A stretch of 64,000 nucleotides of DNA from Ostreococcus mediterraneus (taxonomy: Eukaryota > Chlorophyta > Mamiellophyceae > Mamiellales > Bathycoccaceae). Under the pieces are notes generated by a model. It was not told where the DNA came from. It searched no databases and saw only the letters and a list, made by a program, of their open reading frames with translations. Below are positions 1 to 9,705 of this stretch, in pieces (the first letter of the stretch is position 1; each line of letters opens with the position of its first letter). The translations under genes were made by a program, and so were the position numbers. The stretch spans positions 564,958 through 628,957 of the forward strand of contig WMKK01000005.1 of NCBI GenBank assembly GCA_012295225.1, given 5' to 3'.

Positions 1-1
1 T

Positions 2-1582
2 GAATCCGCGGGTGGGGTAGATCATCGAGGACGAGCGAATGCGCATTACACGGATGAGCGTCAAGCGATATTGGTTGAGCTTGAGCACGCGACGACTTAC
101 GCAGAGTGGCGCGCGGTGGCGAGTAAATTGGATTCGTTTCCGGCGGATGTCGGCGAAGGCGGCGTCGCGTGGCGTGCGGATGATCACAGCGAAGCGTATG
201 ATTCTCGACTTGTTGGCGTGTACTTGAATGCCATGTCGAGTGCTCGTGAACGCAATGACTTGACAGCGCTCGGATTGTGCTTACGAACGGTGTTGCATAG
301 GAACTTTGGTGGCATCGATCGATTGCTCAGCTTGCGATTTGCGCGCGTCGGTACAAAGAAACTCGTCGAGGCTTTTCGCGACGAAATCGTGGCGACGATT
401 GAGCACATCGCCGCAACTGATGATAAAGAGCATGCGATTGAAATGCTGCAGGTACTCAAGGAGTCGTACCGTTCGCTCGGTCGCACGGCGCTGTGTTTAT
501 CCGGCGGTGGCGCGTTGGCCATGTACCATTTCGGTGTGTTGAAAGTTCTTCTCTCGGAAGGGTTATGTCCGCAGGTTATATCGGGCACGAGTGGTGGCTC
601 GATTGTTGCGGCTTTTCTCGGATGTGTGCCACCGAACGAGCTTCTTGAGACGATTACGCCGGATATTCCGACTCGGTACAGTCGACGTTGGTTTCCTCGG
701 CCGCACAAGATGGCACTTCACTTTTTACAACACGGTGTGCTCATGGATTCCGAAGGTTTCTCTCAAACAACCAAAGCTTACTTCGGGGATACCACGTTCG
801 AAGAGGCATTTCAGCTTTCAGGACGTGCTTTGTCAATCCAAGTGTCCATCGGATCCCAAACTGGTTACGTGTTAAACCATTTGACGTCGCCAGCTGTATT
901 ATTGCGCACGGCCGTATGCGCATCCTGCGCTCTTCCTGGGTTGATGCGCCCGGTTGAAATTCTTGCAAAGGATAAAAGTGGAAATCTTGTGCCGTTTCAT
1001 CCGCCCGACGTTAAGAGCTACGATGGCACCATTACTCAAGACATTCCTTCAGCGCGGCTTACAGAGTTGTTCAACTGCAACAATTTCATTGTTTCACAAG
1101 TGAATCCGCATTTGAATTTTGTCTTACATCTCGCCGAGGAGTCACACGGCCGTCGTCAAAAGACTGCACGAAGTTATCAAAGGCGAAACGCCGTGCAGAA
1201 GCTGCTGCGTGTCGCCAATTTCTTATTGCTTAACATCAAGTACGGTATTCAGAAACTTCTCGAGGTTGACTTGTTCGATATTCGATTTGTCCGAACGCTT
1301 CAAGGTGTATTGATGCAAGATTTTCGCGGTCATATAACGATTCTCCCAAGTCTGAAGTGGCGAGATTACTCAAAAATCGGCGCGCAGCCGAGCGAACGTG
1401 ATATGCAACGCTTCATCACACGTGGCGAACAAGCCACGTGGCCGCACGTTGAAGTGATTCGGTACACCATGCAAGTTGAAACAGTACTCGTAAATGCGAT
1501 ACGAGCACTGTCAAAACNTGTCGATGCTATGGGCGCTGGCACCGTTAAGCGCACATCCTCTCATGGATTCTTAGAACACTAA
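2..1582 (+). CDS. SDP1: SDP1-type patatin-like triacylglycerol lipase, 5' end missing
   Basis: This is a patatin-domain lipase of the SUGAR-DEPENDENT1 family, which in plants starts breakdown of storage oil at the oil-body surface. The visible part (526 codons) has the oxyanion loop SGGGALAM near visible residue 165, the nucleophile elbow GTSGGS near 195 (Ser nucleophile) and the catalytic Asp in YDGTITQDIP near 340, followed by the family-typical NNFIVSQVNPH. The frame stays open to base 2 with no stop, so the TTG at 71 is not a start and the true 5' end lies outside the window. An ambiguous base (N) at 1518 gives one unknown residue near the C-terminus. The DUF924 gene follows 103 bp downstream on the same strand. 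Family assignment is firm; role is by homology. Confidence 0.9.
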   Translation, partial: ESAGGVDHRGRANAHYTDERQAILVELEHATTYAEWRAVASKLDSFPADVGEGGVAWRADDHSEAYDSRLVGVYLNAMSSARERNDLTALGLCLRTVLHRNFGGIDRLLSLRFARVGTKKLVEAFRDEIVATIEHIAATDDKEHAIEMLQVLKESYRSLGRTALCLSGGGALAMYHFGVLKVLLSEGLCPQVISGTSGGSIVAAFLGCVPPNELLETITPDIPTRYSRRWFPRPHKMALHFLQHGVLMDSEGFSQTTKAYFGDTTFEEAFQLSGRALSIQVSIGSQTGYVLNHLTSPAVLLRTAVCASCALPGLMRPVEILAKDKSGNLVPFHPPDVKSYDGTITQDIPSARLTELFNCNNFIVSQVNPHLNFVLHLAEESHGRRQKTARSYQRRNAVQKLLRVANFLLLNIKYGIQKLLEVDLFDIRFVRTLQGVLMQDFRGHITILPSLKWRDYSKIGAQPSERDMQRFITRGEQATWPHVEVIRYTMQVETVLVNAIRALSKXVDAMGAGTVKRTSSHGFLEH

Positions 1583-1685
1583 ATGATACTACCGGCATAT
1601 CTGTAAAACAACAAATCTGTATTGAACGCTCAAAACAGTTGCTCAAAACAAACGCCACACAGCCCCTCACAACGCACCGCGCGAC

Positions 1686-2315
1686 ATGTCCAGCCGCCTT
1701 GCCGCCGTGGAAGTGCTCAACTTCTGGTATGGTTACTCCCGTCGAGAACTCAAAACCGTCGTTAAGCCAAACAAAGCGCAGATGGCGCTTTGGTTTGGGT
1801 CTCGAGAAGAAGATGATGTCACCATCAGGATCAACTTTGCCGCGCACTTAGCCGAGACGTCCGCCATGTACGACGACGAAGATATGTTTGAGACGCGTCC
1901 AAAACTTCCGTTTGAAGAAACTTTGGCAGACATCATCACCTTGGATCAGTTCACGCGAGTCATTCATCGTAAAACTGGTCGAGCTTTTGAAAACGATGGC
2001 AAAGCATTGCGGCTGGCAAAGCACTGTATGGCTCTCGAGGACGCAGATATGTCTCCTCTCGAGCGGATGTTTGTAGAACTTCCTCTCATGCACAGCGAGG
2101 ACGTAGCCGATCACGAGCGCTTGCTATCAATGCGTGGCATTGAGATACCGCGAGACGTCGACTCTGCGTTGACTTCGACCGATTTTGCCGTGAAGCACTG
2201 GGCGGTGGTGAAAAAATTTAATCGATACCCGTATCGTAACAACGCGCTCGGCCGGCAATCCACAGAGGACGAAGCCGCGTTTTTAAGCGCCGGCACGAGC
2301 TCGTATGGGCAATAG
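1686..2315 (+). CDS. DUF924 family protein
   Basis: A 209-aa protein that matches the DUF924 (COG3803) family over its whole length. Visible family signatures are VLNFWYG at the N-terminus, the central ITLDQFTRVIHR, the PLMHSED stretch, and the C-terminal block with RYPYRNNALGR and EEAAFL. The family is all-helical with TPR-like folding; it is widespread in bacteria and algae and has no firmly established biochemical role. The start is the first ATG of the frame, ten codons before the conserved domain. There is no clear transit peptide, so a cytosolic location is likely. It lies tail-to-head between the lipase and the ferredoxin gene on the same strand, but each probably has its own promoter. 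Confidence 0.88.
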   Translation: MSSRLAAVEVLNFWYGYSRRELKTVVKPNKAQMALWFGSREEDDVTIRINFAAHLAETSAMYDDEDMFETRPKLPFEETLADIITLDQFTRVIHRKTGRAFENDGKALRLAKHCMALEDADMSPLERMFVELPLMHSEDVADHERLLSMRGIEIPRDVDSALTSTDFAVKHWAVVKKFNRYPYRNNALGRQSTEDEAAFLSAGTSSYGQ

Positions 2316-2499
2316 ATACCGAGGCGTTCGTTGTAGCATGTAGGATTTAATAGCAGAGAAGGGTGGTATAGAGGACTCCGTCGCTCGTGACTGGTGGGAT
2401 GACGTCAGACTGCGACGCGCACCTCGCTCGCGTGAGTTCACTGGCACACCAGGCACGTGTGCGCGAACACGTTGCGCTCGTCCACGCCCTCGCTCGCCC

Positions 2500-2506
2500 T
2501 TATATT
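2500..2506 (+). promoter_or_regulatory. TATA-like box of the ferredoxin gene
   Basis: A TTATATT stretch stands in a GC-rich region about 90 bp before the ATG at 2590. At normal TATA spacing, transcription would start near 2530. This fits the ATG at 2590 as start better than the GTG at 2539, which would lie at or next to the start site. Inferred from position and composition only. Confidence 0.4.
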
Positions 2507-2589
2507 CTCTTTCGACGCACCATCGACGTCGTTCTCGTGTGACTAATCGACGTACTTTATCCAAAACGCCATCCGCAGACGATATTACC

Positions 2590-3009
2590 ATGCTCACCGC
2601 ACGCACGAGCACGTTTGTGTGCGCCAAATCTTTGACGACGACGCGAAAGAGCGCGAAATCCAAGTCTGTCGTCCGCGCTGGGGTGGTTCGCGTGAACGCG
2701 GTAAAGGTCGAGATTCGCCACGAGGGCGAAACGCACATCGTGGAAGTGGCGGACGGGGACAACATCTTAGACGTCGCGTTGGATGCGGGTATTGACCTCA
2801 GATACGATTGCAAGATGGGTGTGTGCATGATGTGCCCGGCGAAGGTCGTCTCTGGTAGCGTGGATCAGGCTGGTGCCATGTTGAGCGATGACGTCACAGA
2901 AAAGGGCTATGCGTTGTTGTGCTGCGCGACGCCGGAAGGCGAAGGCGTCGTGATTCAAACTGTTAGCGAAGATGAACTGTTGGAAGAGCAATTATGCTCG
3001 AGCAATTAA
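2590..3009 (+). CDS. FDC1: Plastid [2Fe-2S] ferredoxin with C-terminal extension (FdC1 type)
   Basis: A 139-aa plant-type ferredoxin. Residues 1 to about 35 are a plastid transit peptide rich in T, S, R and K and ending near VVRAGVVRVNA. The cluster ligands are C74, C79 and C82 in CKMGVCMMC and, after the usual gap, C111 in GYALLCC. The sequence VSGSVDQAGAMLSDD and the tail running to EDELLEEQL past the last ligand match the FdC1 subfamily, not the main photosynthetic ferredoxin. FdC1 in plants accepts electrons from photosystem I but is poor at reducing NADP, and the extension is thought to change partner choice. An upstream GTG (2539) is in frame, but 2590 is the first ATG. An extra Cys (C112) sits beside the fourth ligand. 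Confidence 0.88.
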   Translation: MLTARTSTFVCAKSLTTTRKSAKSKSVVRAGVVRVNAVKVEIRHEGETHIVEVADGDNILDVALDAGIDLRYDCKMGVCMMCPAKVVSGSVDQAGAMLSDDVTEKGYALLCCATPEGEGVVIQTVSEDELLEEQLCSSN

Positions 3010-3121
3010 TTTAATATTTATTCAAGCATTTTGTAATTATCTCGCAGTCGTTTTAAAATCACATGAAAATGTTACAAAATAGAGCCTCGAGCGAGAGCCC
3101 GCCTTGCTAATCCGTGACGTC

Positions 3122-4333
3122 TTATCCGTGGCGCCTCTTCGAGCGTCTCGAGGGAGTCACTGGGGTGACCGGCGCGGTATTGGCGCCAACTGATTTTCGT
3201 CTAGAACTACGACGAGGCGTCGTAGGTTCGGGTTTCGTCTCCTCCTGCACCAAGATTTCAGTCAACGGCTCAGACATGAAAGCCGCCGATGCGGACTGTG
3301 CGATGTCACGAAGCGTATCGCTGATAACCTTCCCCATCATCCGTGCAAATGCGTCTGCGATGTTTTCAGGCTCATCGTCTTCTTTCCTAGGTTTTGCTTC
3401 TAGTACTTCTTTATCCACCACGGTCTCTGTCGTCGACGGCTCGAAGTTCTGCATGTATTCAGAGACGTCAAAACCAATCGGCAACGACACTTGGGACGTC
3501 ACCTCGTCGCCATCATCATCATTTTGCTTGTTATCATCATCGCCGTTGTTCAAATTATCATCTAACGCATCTGTGGCCTGCGAATCAGCCAATATTGGCA
3601 TCGCTCGCCCGGGTTCCACGCGAACCATCTCCAACGGTGCCGGGGAGCGAAGCGGCGAATACAACATCGTCGTCTTCTTCAGTGGCGTCACCTTCTGCGC
3701 TGATCGCAATAACATCTCCGTCACCTCACGCTGTGCTTCTCTATCTTCCGCGGATCTCGAATGGCTCACCGTAAGTGACGCACTCGGCAATTCAACCGTT
3801 ACCGACGCCTTTTCCACGTCAACTACGTCGGTGAAATTCAACGTCGAACCTTTATGCGACTGCACAAGCTCCTCCATGCGTGCCCGACTCGCCTTCAACG
3901 CACTCAGCGCGCCATCGACGATGGCGCTGACGTGCTTACTCATCGGCGTTTTTGCACGTCGCGAGGGCGTGTACGCTCCTCCACGCGGCGTCGTCGGCGG
4001 TGGTTTATACACGCTCGCGGGCGCCGCGAACGTCGACGCGTCGAGCGCCCACTCCGCCTGCGACAACGCACTCGACGCAAACGTTCCTAACATCGCCGCG
4101 CGCGAGCCGGGTGATAATGACTGGAGTCGGTCGTGCGCCGCGCGCGCCAGCGCCGGTGATCCGTGCGCGGATTTCGTCGTCGATGGCGACGCGAGCGCGC
4201 TCGCGTCAGTCATCGCATGCAACGCTTGGCGCACGGATAACGGCGACGACGACGCGCGAGCGAGCGCGAGGCGGTCGAGCGCACCGCCGTGGGGCTGGTT
4301 TGGTGTGTTCGGCGGCGTGCGCGGGTCCGACAT
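3122..4333 (-). CDS. Unknown protein rich in S/T-P sites, basic C-terminus
   Basis: A 403-aa protein that I do not recognise. The ATG at 4333 begins MSDPRTPPNTP; the frame is open further upstream but there it overlaps the end of ATG7 and has no coding character. Many Ser-Pro and Thr-Pro pairs are scattered through it, several followed by basic residues (TPSRR, SPLRSP, TPRRSSRRK), the form preferred by cyclin-dependent kinases. The middle holds an acidic Asn/Asp-rich run (near residues 270-290). A predicted helix with ADAFARMMGKV follows, and the protein ends in a basic tail, TPSRRSKRRHG, that could be a nuclear localisation signal. No enzymatic motif, membrane segment or transit peptide is visible. 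It is convergent with the ferredoxin gene. A nuclear, cell-cycle-regulated protein is a guess. Confidence 0.65.
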   Translation of the reverse strand: MSDPRTPPNTPNQPHGGALDRLALARASSSPLSVRQALHAMTDASALASPSTTKSAHGSPALARAAHDRLQSLSPGSRAAMLGTFASSALSQAEWALDASTFAAPASVYKPPPTTPRGGAYTPSRRAKTPMSKHVSAIVDGALSALKASRARMEELVQSHKGSTLNFTDVVDVEKASVTVELPSASLTVSHSRSAEDREAQREVTEMLLRSAQKVTPLKKTTMLYSPLRSPAPLEMVRVEPGRAMPILADSQATDALDDNLNNGDDDNKQNDDDGDEVTSQVSLPIGFDVSEYMQNFEPSTTETVVDKEVLEAKPRKEDDEPENIADAFARMMGKVISDTLRDIAQSASAAFMSEPLTEILVQEETKPEPTTPRRSSRRKSVGANTAPVTPVTPSRRSKRRHG

Positions 4334-4523
4334 GATGCGCGGCGGACGGTGCGCGAGAGAATGGCGCGGTGCGGTTGTCGATTGGTATTCTCTTGTTCCC
4401 CTCGCGTCGGCGCTCGCTTCGGAAGGACAGATGGATGACACAACGTGCGTGTGGCACAAGGCGGGGTGATAATTACATATTTGTACACGCGATTGAGATC
4501 GGCGATGATGGCGTCGTCGCGGT

Positions 4524-6584
4524 TTAGTCGAAATCATCGCCAGACTGGTCGTCGTCGTCGTCGATCCACGCGGCGGCGTCGAGGTTGACGCTTTGGAGCA
4601 ATTCTGTGAGTCCAGTGGCGTCTTCGAGCGTCTTCGGATCGTCGAATACGCGCATGAGAAAATCGTCTCTTGCTGCGCGGTATTGTGAGACGATTGTCGA
4701 CGAACAGGCGGTGCATCTAGGGAAGCATGGGGCATCGAACAAGGTTTGTGTAAATCCGGCGACGGAGCCTCGGATTTGATGCGGGACGACGCCAAGCGGA
4801 GAAGGCTCATCGTCCATGGATACATCTTTGGACGGGGGTGCCGTCTTTGCGCCATGTGCCGAGTGCAACAACGCAACCATGAGCTCAGCAGCGAGTGCGC
4901 TGGCGATAGGGGCTAATCCAGGGCGCGTCACCGTGCATTGCTGGTCGAGAGTGCGATCTTTCGTGCTATTTGCCGGCGCCATGACGTCGTTGCAAAAGTA
5001 ACAGCCTAGACGCGACTTTTCGTCACCATCGTCGACGCCACATCCATGGCGCATGACGAGATATGTGTTAAATCCCAATGCGGTGTTAATGCACAATTTG
5101 CCTTTGTCGGCACAAATTAATGCCGGAAGCCAACGCGACTCGCGAGTGTCAGTGAGCACGTACACGACGTCGTGCTCAGCAATCAACGCCTCGAGTGCAT
5201 CCACGTCACGTAACATCTCCGCCTTGCACTCATCACTGACGCTGTGTCCAGGCATAGGAATTGACATCATCACTCCTCTGGTCTGTACACCTGGAAATAT
5301 TTCCAGCAATTTATTCGCCGCCGCTTGCGCCTTTGGAGAGCCGCCTTCCAAGCAATCTTTAAACTCAAACAACGACTGTCGAACTGGATTGGAATATGAC
5401 ACTCGTCCTGAATCTACGAACGTGATGTGTCTCACGCCCCATCCCATCAACGTCCGCGCCACGGCGCATCCTAGCGTACCAGCACCGATAAGCAAACACT
5501 TTGTGTGAGCGAGCCTTTCTTGGTTCAATTCAGGCAACAGACGCCATCGCATGAGTTTCAAATTCAAATCTACCGCTTGCGTTGCGAGCTGTGTAGGGTC
5601 CATACTCGCTCCGAGATCAACCTTACGTGGGCCAGTTTTCCCTCGAGCGTTACGCTCCCAACCCACAACCTTCAATGTGGATGTGTCGTTGCACTTTGGC
5701 ACGTCCATCGTAAATGCCACGCACGCTCCAGCGGCGACTCGCCCTTTCCTTAATCGAACGCACACAACATCCAAAGTCGTCGCACCCCAACGCACACTCG
5801 CAAGAATCGCTAAATTCCGAAGCGACCATCCGGTGTGCGTCATCGCGCAACACGCATCGGCAAATGCCAAAGTCAACGCCTCGCCTCGACCCGCGTGCTC
5901 GACGTATTCATCCAACGCGTACGCGCGCGAGCCATCATCGCTCAACAACCACGCGGACGCCCCGCTACTCGCGAGCCATTCTTCGCATGTTGTCGCAATT
6001 AATGTGTCTCTAGCGTTACTCTCGCACATCGCGCGCACAGGCGTGGAGGTTATCTTTCCTTCGCTCGCCGCGAGCGCCGGGAATACGAACCAGTACGTAA
6101 ACGTCCACGTTTTTAAATCCGCGTACGCCACGCACGCGAAAGTGTTAAGCAACTCCGGCGCCCGCTCGGCTCGACCACTCGTGATATCATCTATGATCTT
6201 CGCACGCAGCGCATCGATCGTGCGCTCGCGGTCGTGCGTCACGAACGCGTCCAACGTGTTCGCGCACGTCAACCGCCCGAGGCGCGTCCACGTCTTCACC
6301 CGCATTTCCACCGCGCGCGCACGCTCGAGCGACGCGCTATCGAACGCCGACGCATCGAGTGACATCGCCGCGCTCACGTTCGCGTGCGACGCCGCCGTGG
6401 CGTACGCGCACACATCCACCGCGCGGTCGTCTAATTTCGCTTCATCCAGTTTAAACTTTGCGAGCGCCGACCAAAACGACGCATCCGGCGCGCTCGACGG
6501 TGGCTCGAACAGTAACGCCGCGCGCGCGCCGGCGTCGGCGGTATTATTCGCGACATCGCCGGCGTCGTCGTGCGCGCTCGCCAT
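4524..6584 (-). CDS. ATG7: Autophagy E1-like activating enzyme ATG7
   Basis: A 686-aa ATG7, the E1-like enzyme that activates the ubiquitin-like proteins ATG8 and ATG12 during autophagosome formation. The N-terminal half binds E2 partners (ATG3, ATG10). The C-terminal half is the adenylation domain with LLIGAGTLG near residue 360 (nucleotide binding), DSGRVSYSNPVRQSL, and the catalytic cysteine C550 in DQQCTVTRPG. Paired cysteines in GCYFCND and CFPRCTAC form the usual structural zinc site, and the acidic tail is typical. The frame could start at 6665, but a TATA-like element on this strand at 6631-6640 would then be coding; it fits a start at 6584. The gene is head-to-head with HSP33, 204 bp apart. 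Confidence 0.93.
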   Translation of the reverse strand: MASAHDDAGDVANNTADAGARAALLFEPPSSAPDASFWSALAKFKLDEAKLDDRAVDVCAYATAASHANVSAAMSLDASAFDSASLERARAVEMRVKTWTRLGRLTCANTLDAFVTHDRERTIDALRAKIIDDITSGRAERAPELLNTFACVAYADLKTWTFTYWFVFPALAASEGKITSTPVRAMCESNARDTLIATTCEEWLASSGASAWLLSDDGSRAYALDEYVEHAGRGEALTLAFADACCAMTHTGWSLRNLAILASVRWGATTLDVVCVRLRKGRVAAGACVAFTMDVPKCNDTSTLKVVGWERNARGKTGPRKVDLGASMDPTQLATQAVDLNLKLMRWRLLPELNQERLAHTKCLLIGAGTLGCAVARTLMGWGVRHITFVDSGRVSYSNPVRQSLFEFKDCLEGGSPKAQAAANKLLEIFPGVQTRGVMMSIPMPGHSVSDECKAEMLRDVDALEALIAEHDVVYVLTDTRESRWLPALICADKGKLCINTALGFNTYLVMRHGCGVDDGDEKSRLGCYFCNDVMAPANSTKDRTLDQQCTVTRPGLAPIASALAAELMVALLHSAHGAKTAPPSKDVSMDDEPSPLGVVPHQIRGSVAGFTQTLFDAPCFPRCTACSSTIVSQYRAARDDFLMRVFDDPKTLEDATGLTELLQSVNLDAAAWIDDDDDQSGDDFD

Positions 6585-6630
6585 CGTCGCGCGCGTGCGC
6601 GGTCGGGTGCGTGGGTGCGAATGACGTCTC

Positions 6631-6640
6631 CCATATAAAG
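6631..6640 (-). promoter_or_regulatory. TATA-like box for ATG7
   Basis: On the minus strand this reads CTTTATATGG, about 47 bp before the ATG7 ATG at 6584, so transcription would begin near 6600. It is the only strong TATA match on this strand in the divergent gap. Confidence 0.45.
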
Positions 6641-6681
6641 TGACACGACACGCGGCGAACTTCACACCCGCGACGCCGCCG

Positions 6682-6708
6682 TCGACGCTCGACGCTCGAC
6701 GCTCGACG
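6682..6708. repeat. Heptanucleotide repeat in the ATG7/HSP33 gap
   Basis: The 7-bp unit GACGCTC is repeated about four times in tandem between the two divergent genes. It is a simple repeat with no known function. Confidence 0.6.
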
Positions 6709-6722
6709 CGCGCTCTCGCACG

Positions 6723-6730
6723 TATTTATA
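6723..6730 (+). promoter_or_regulatory. TATA-like box for HSP33
   Basis: TATTTATA lies in a GC-rich context about 65 bp upstream of the HSP33 ATG. The spacing suits a transcription start near 6755. Confidence 0.4.
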
Positions 6731-6788
6731 CGCGTTACATTCGCATCGCGCCCTCTCGCGCTCGCACACGCGTCCATCGACGACGACC

Positions 6789-7847
6789 ATGGTGGCGGCT
6801 CGGATGACGTCGCTTTTACCTTTACGCCTCACGCGCGTCGCCGCGGCGCGCGTGAACGCGGTGAACCGCGCCGCGACGGTTGGTCACGCACATCGCCGTC
6901 AATCGCAGGCGATTTCGACGCGCGCGGCGGCCGTGGCGTCGTCGAGCGCGGAGGATACCGTGTATAGAGTGATGAGCGCGAATCAGGAAGTCTCCGTGGT
7001 GACGGTGGTCGGGACGTCGTTGGTGCGCGAGGCGGCGAGTAGACACCGCACGGCACCGACGGCAACGGCGGCGTTAGGAAGAAATTTAATGTGTGCGCTT
7101 TTGCTTGGGACGTTTAAGGGTGAGGATGAGACAACGCAGGTGATGTTCAAGGGCGACGGGCCGTTGGGGCAGTGCATCGCCGTGGCGACGCACGACGGAC
7201 AAGTGAAAGGATTGGTGAGTAATCCGAACGCTGATCCGCCGCTGAGACCGGATGGGAAGCTTAACGTTGGTGCAGCGATTGGTAAGGGTGTTTTGACGGT
7301 GAGCCGAGCGCATCCATCGATGAAGCAACCGTTTTCGGGGACTGTTGAAATTCGCACAGGGGAAATTGCGGAAGACGTCGCTGGTTATTTGCAAGAGTCC
7401 GAACAAGTTGGAAGCGCTATTGCGGTGGGGGTGAGCATCAATAGAGATTGTGAAGTTATTGCGGCGGGTGGATACATGGTGCAAATTTTGCCGTTTGCCA
7501 GTGATGAGACCATTCGTGTATTGGAACGCGTCATTCCATCTTTGCCTTCGAGCACCGCGCTGGTGCAAGAGGGTCTCACGGCGCGACAAATCGCGCAGCG
7601 CGTGCTTGATGAACTCGAAGAACGTGTTGACTTGGCAACTTCTATGACTCCGTCGTACGGTCCGTGCGAAGAAGACGAGTTGCGCCAACGCATGTTGCGC
7701 GCCGTGGCGTCGTTGGGCAAGGAGGAAGTGAACCAAATTCTCGCGGAAGATGGTCAGATCGAAATTACTTGCGAGTTCTGCAAAACGACAAGCATCTTGA
7801 CGGAGCAAGACTTAGTGGCGGTGCAAAATGAAGTAGAGCGTACATGA
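6789..7847 (+). CDS. HSP33: HSP33-like redox chaperone, plastid-targeted
   Basis: A 352-aa HSP33 homologue. Residues 1 to about 50 are a transit peptide rich in A, R, T and V; from EDTVYRVMSANQE the bacterial HSP33 fold follows with ATAALGRNLMCALLLG and GDGPLGQC. Bacterial HSP33 is a holdase switched on when four zinc-bound cysteines (CxC plus CxxC) are oxidised. Here the CxxC is present (C328 and C331 in CEFC), but the first pair appears as GPC: only C293 is present and the expected first cysteine is G291. The zinc switch therefore has three of four usual ligands. Eukaryotic HSP33 is found mainly in algae and plants, where it works in the plastid. It is divergent from ATG7. Confidence 0.9.
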   Translation: MVAARMTSLLPLRLTRVAAARVNAVNRAATVGHAHRRQSQAISTRAAAVASSSAEDTVYRVMSANQEVSVVTVVGTSLVREAASRHRTAPTATAALGRNLMCALLLGTFKGEDETTQVMFKGDGPLGQCIAVATHDGQVKGLVSNPNADPPLRPDGKLNVGAAIGKGVLTVSRAHPSMKQPFSGTVEIRTGEIAEDVAGYLQESEQVGSAIAVGVSINRDCEVIAAGGYMVQILPFASDETIRVLERVIPSLPSSTALVQEGLTARQIAQRVLDELEERVDLATSMTPSYGPCEEDELRQRMLRAVASLGKEEVNQILAEDGQIEITCEFCKTTSILTEQDLVAVQNEVERT

Positions 7848-7931
7848 GCAGTAGCAGTATAATTATTTTGCTTGTCATTTTTTAATTTACAAATACGGTG
7901 GTTATAACCATTCTAAGGTAGTTCTTGTGAC

Positions 7932-9705
7932 TCAACGCGTTCGGCGAAGAGATGCGATAGCCTCGGAAAGTACTGGAGCGGGTTGAGAATTTGAGTCTTT
8001 TGTCTGTTCAGGTTTCGGATCGTAAATATCCGCAAGTTGTACACGGCGAGGGTTAGCATTCATGGCTTCTTCAATTGCCGCTACGTATCTGTACATTCGA
8101 TGACAGTCAAGCCGGCGGATTCTTTCCTCGCGATTAAATTGACGCAACGCCCACAAGCGCTCAAAAATAGTCGGCCCAACGCGCTGAAGAGTTGCCATAT
8201 CTATATCATCCACGGTTGAATCCATGCCTTCGCTCGCAGCGAGTTCTTCCTTGACGCTTTCAAATGAAGCTTTTGACAAGGCTCCAGTGGACTGCATCAG
8301 CTCCTCCACTTCAGCCTCAAGTTCGCTTTCATTCGTTGGCAGTGAAAGAGATGCTAAGAACGTGCGTGCGCGATTACGTACGGCACCGACAAAACGCGGC
8401 TTGTTCTCCGCCTCCGTTGGAACGCTATTCATTTTCGAAGGTGCGCCCATTACGCTATCGATGGACATTTTTTGTTTCCACATGATGCCAGCCGCACCCC
8501 ATTCCCGTGGTAAATCGGCAAATAAGCCCGGGTTATCGTTGTCCAACAGTATACCTTCACCTAAATGACAGTAGGGACGTCGCACGAACGGTCGAGACAT
8601 TGGTAACAGCGGGATGATGTCATCCTTTTGCACGATTCGTAAAATTTCCAAGTCCTCAATCGCCTCAGCCGTTTCCTTTGGTCCGAGCTTTGGTGACCCG
8701 AACGTCACCACTCGGCGCACTTGTACTTCACCAGACTTGTGATACAGTAACGCTAATGCGACAGCTGCCGCGCCTCCAAGGGAATGTCCCGTGAGTTGTA
8801 CCTTGTAGCCTTTTATAAGTAACGGAGCAAACGCCTCCCGGCATTTCATAGCTATGTTACGGTAACCGCGGTGCATCGGCACTTCTACGTCATCCTCTTT
8901 CGGCGGATCCGTACCAAGTCTGAGATTCTGCGCCACATTTTTATAGTTCTTCGTACCCCGCAAAGAAATCGTGTGCAGTTTTTCCTTGTGATTCGTAGTG
9001 ACAATCGCGCGTTGTTCGCACGAACTCAGCTCGAGCACCTTGACTTCCTCTTTCCTCACCTCGAAAAATGCCAATATATCCGCCTCAGACGACCCATTCA
9101 GCGATGCAATCTGTGCTAGTCTATACAGTTCATCGAATGATCCAACCACTGGGAGTACGTTCTCAGGGGACGTCCCGCGCGGCATGTTTATCTGTCTAAG
9201 CCACGACGGCGCGAAGCGCATCGCCTCCACCGCGCGATTTCTCAACACCCCCAACCGCTGTCCACTCACCGCGTTCGGCGGCGCATCATCCACTGAGACC
9301 TTACGATCATCCACATTCGTCGACGCGTGCGCCCGCGCGTCACGAGACGATGCCCACGACGTGCGTGCGCTCGTCGATGCGCCTTCAGTCCGTCGAGCTC
9401 TGGCTGAACGCTCGCGCGAAGACGCATGTAATCCGCCCCCATGCACGCGTTCGGCGACCTAAAACGCGCGATAAAACACATGAATTGGTTAGATAAAATA
9501 TTCCTCAATCACTGCGTTGCGCGCATCCGCGGCGTTCGACATCGCGCGCGGCGCGAGCGCGCAAGATGCGCGGCGATGACGTCCTCGCGTTCGGCAAAAG
9601 CACCGCGCGCGCCGCAACGACGAGCGGCGGCGGTGCGACGCGCGCCAGGGCGCGGGATCGCGGGCGTACCTTGAGTTGGATTCGCGTGCATGCGATGCGA
9701 AACAT
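7932..9705 (-). CDS. Class 3 (fungal-type) lipase, probably plastidial; two exons
   Basis: A 520-aa alpha/beta-hydrolase of the lipase class 3 family. The nucleophile Ser is in GHSLGGAAAV near residue 236, followed by VTFGSPKLGP. The likely Asp is in KDDIIPLLP and the likely His in PYCHLGEG. The frame of the main exon has no ATG before the conserved region. I read exon 1 as 9670-9705 (12 codons, MFRIACTRIQLK), an intron at 9459-9669 with donor GTACGC, branch CTAAC near 9486-9490 and acceptor TTTTAG, and exon 2 as 7932-9458, joined in phase 0. The Arg/Ser/Ala-rich N-terminus suggests plastid import, as for plant plastid lipases of this family. Substrate is unknown; a membrane-lipid lipase is plausible. 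Confidence 0.85.

Noticed and set aside
3114-4469. Plus-strand frame opposite the unknown S/T-P-rich gene
   Set aside because: Neither strand has a known domain here, but the minus frame has S/T-P clusters, an acidic run and a nuclear-type basic tail. The plus frame is featureless. The choice is likely but not certain.
5551-6624. Long plus-strand frame opposite ATG7
   Set aside because: ATG7 on the minus strand has intact catalytic motifs; the antisense frame has no recognisable domain.
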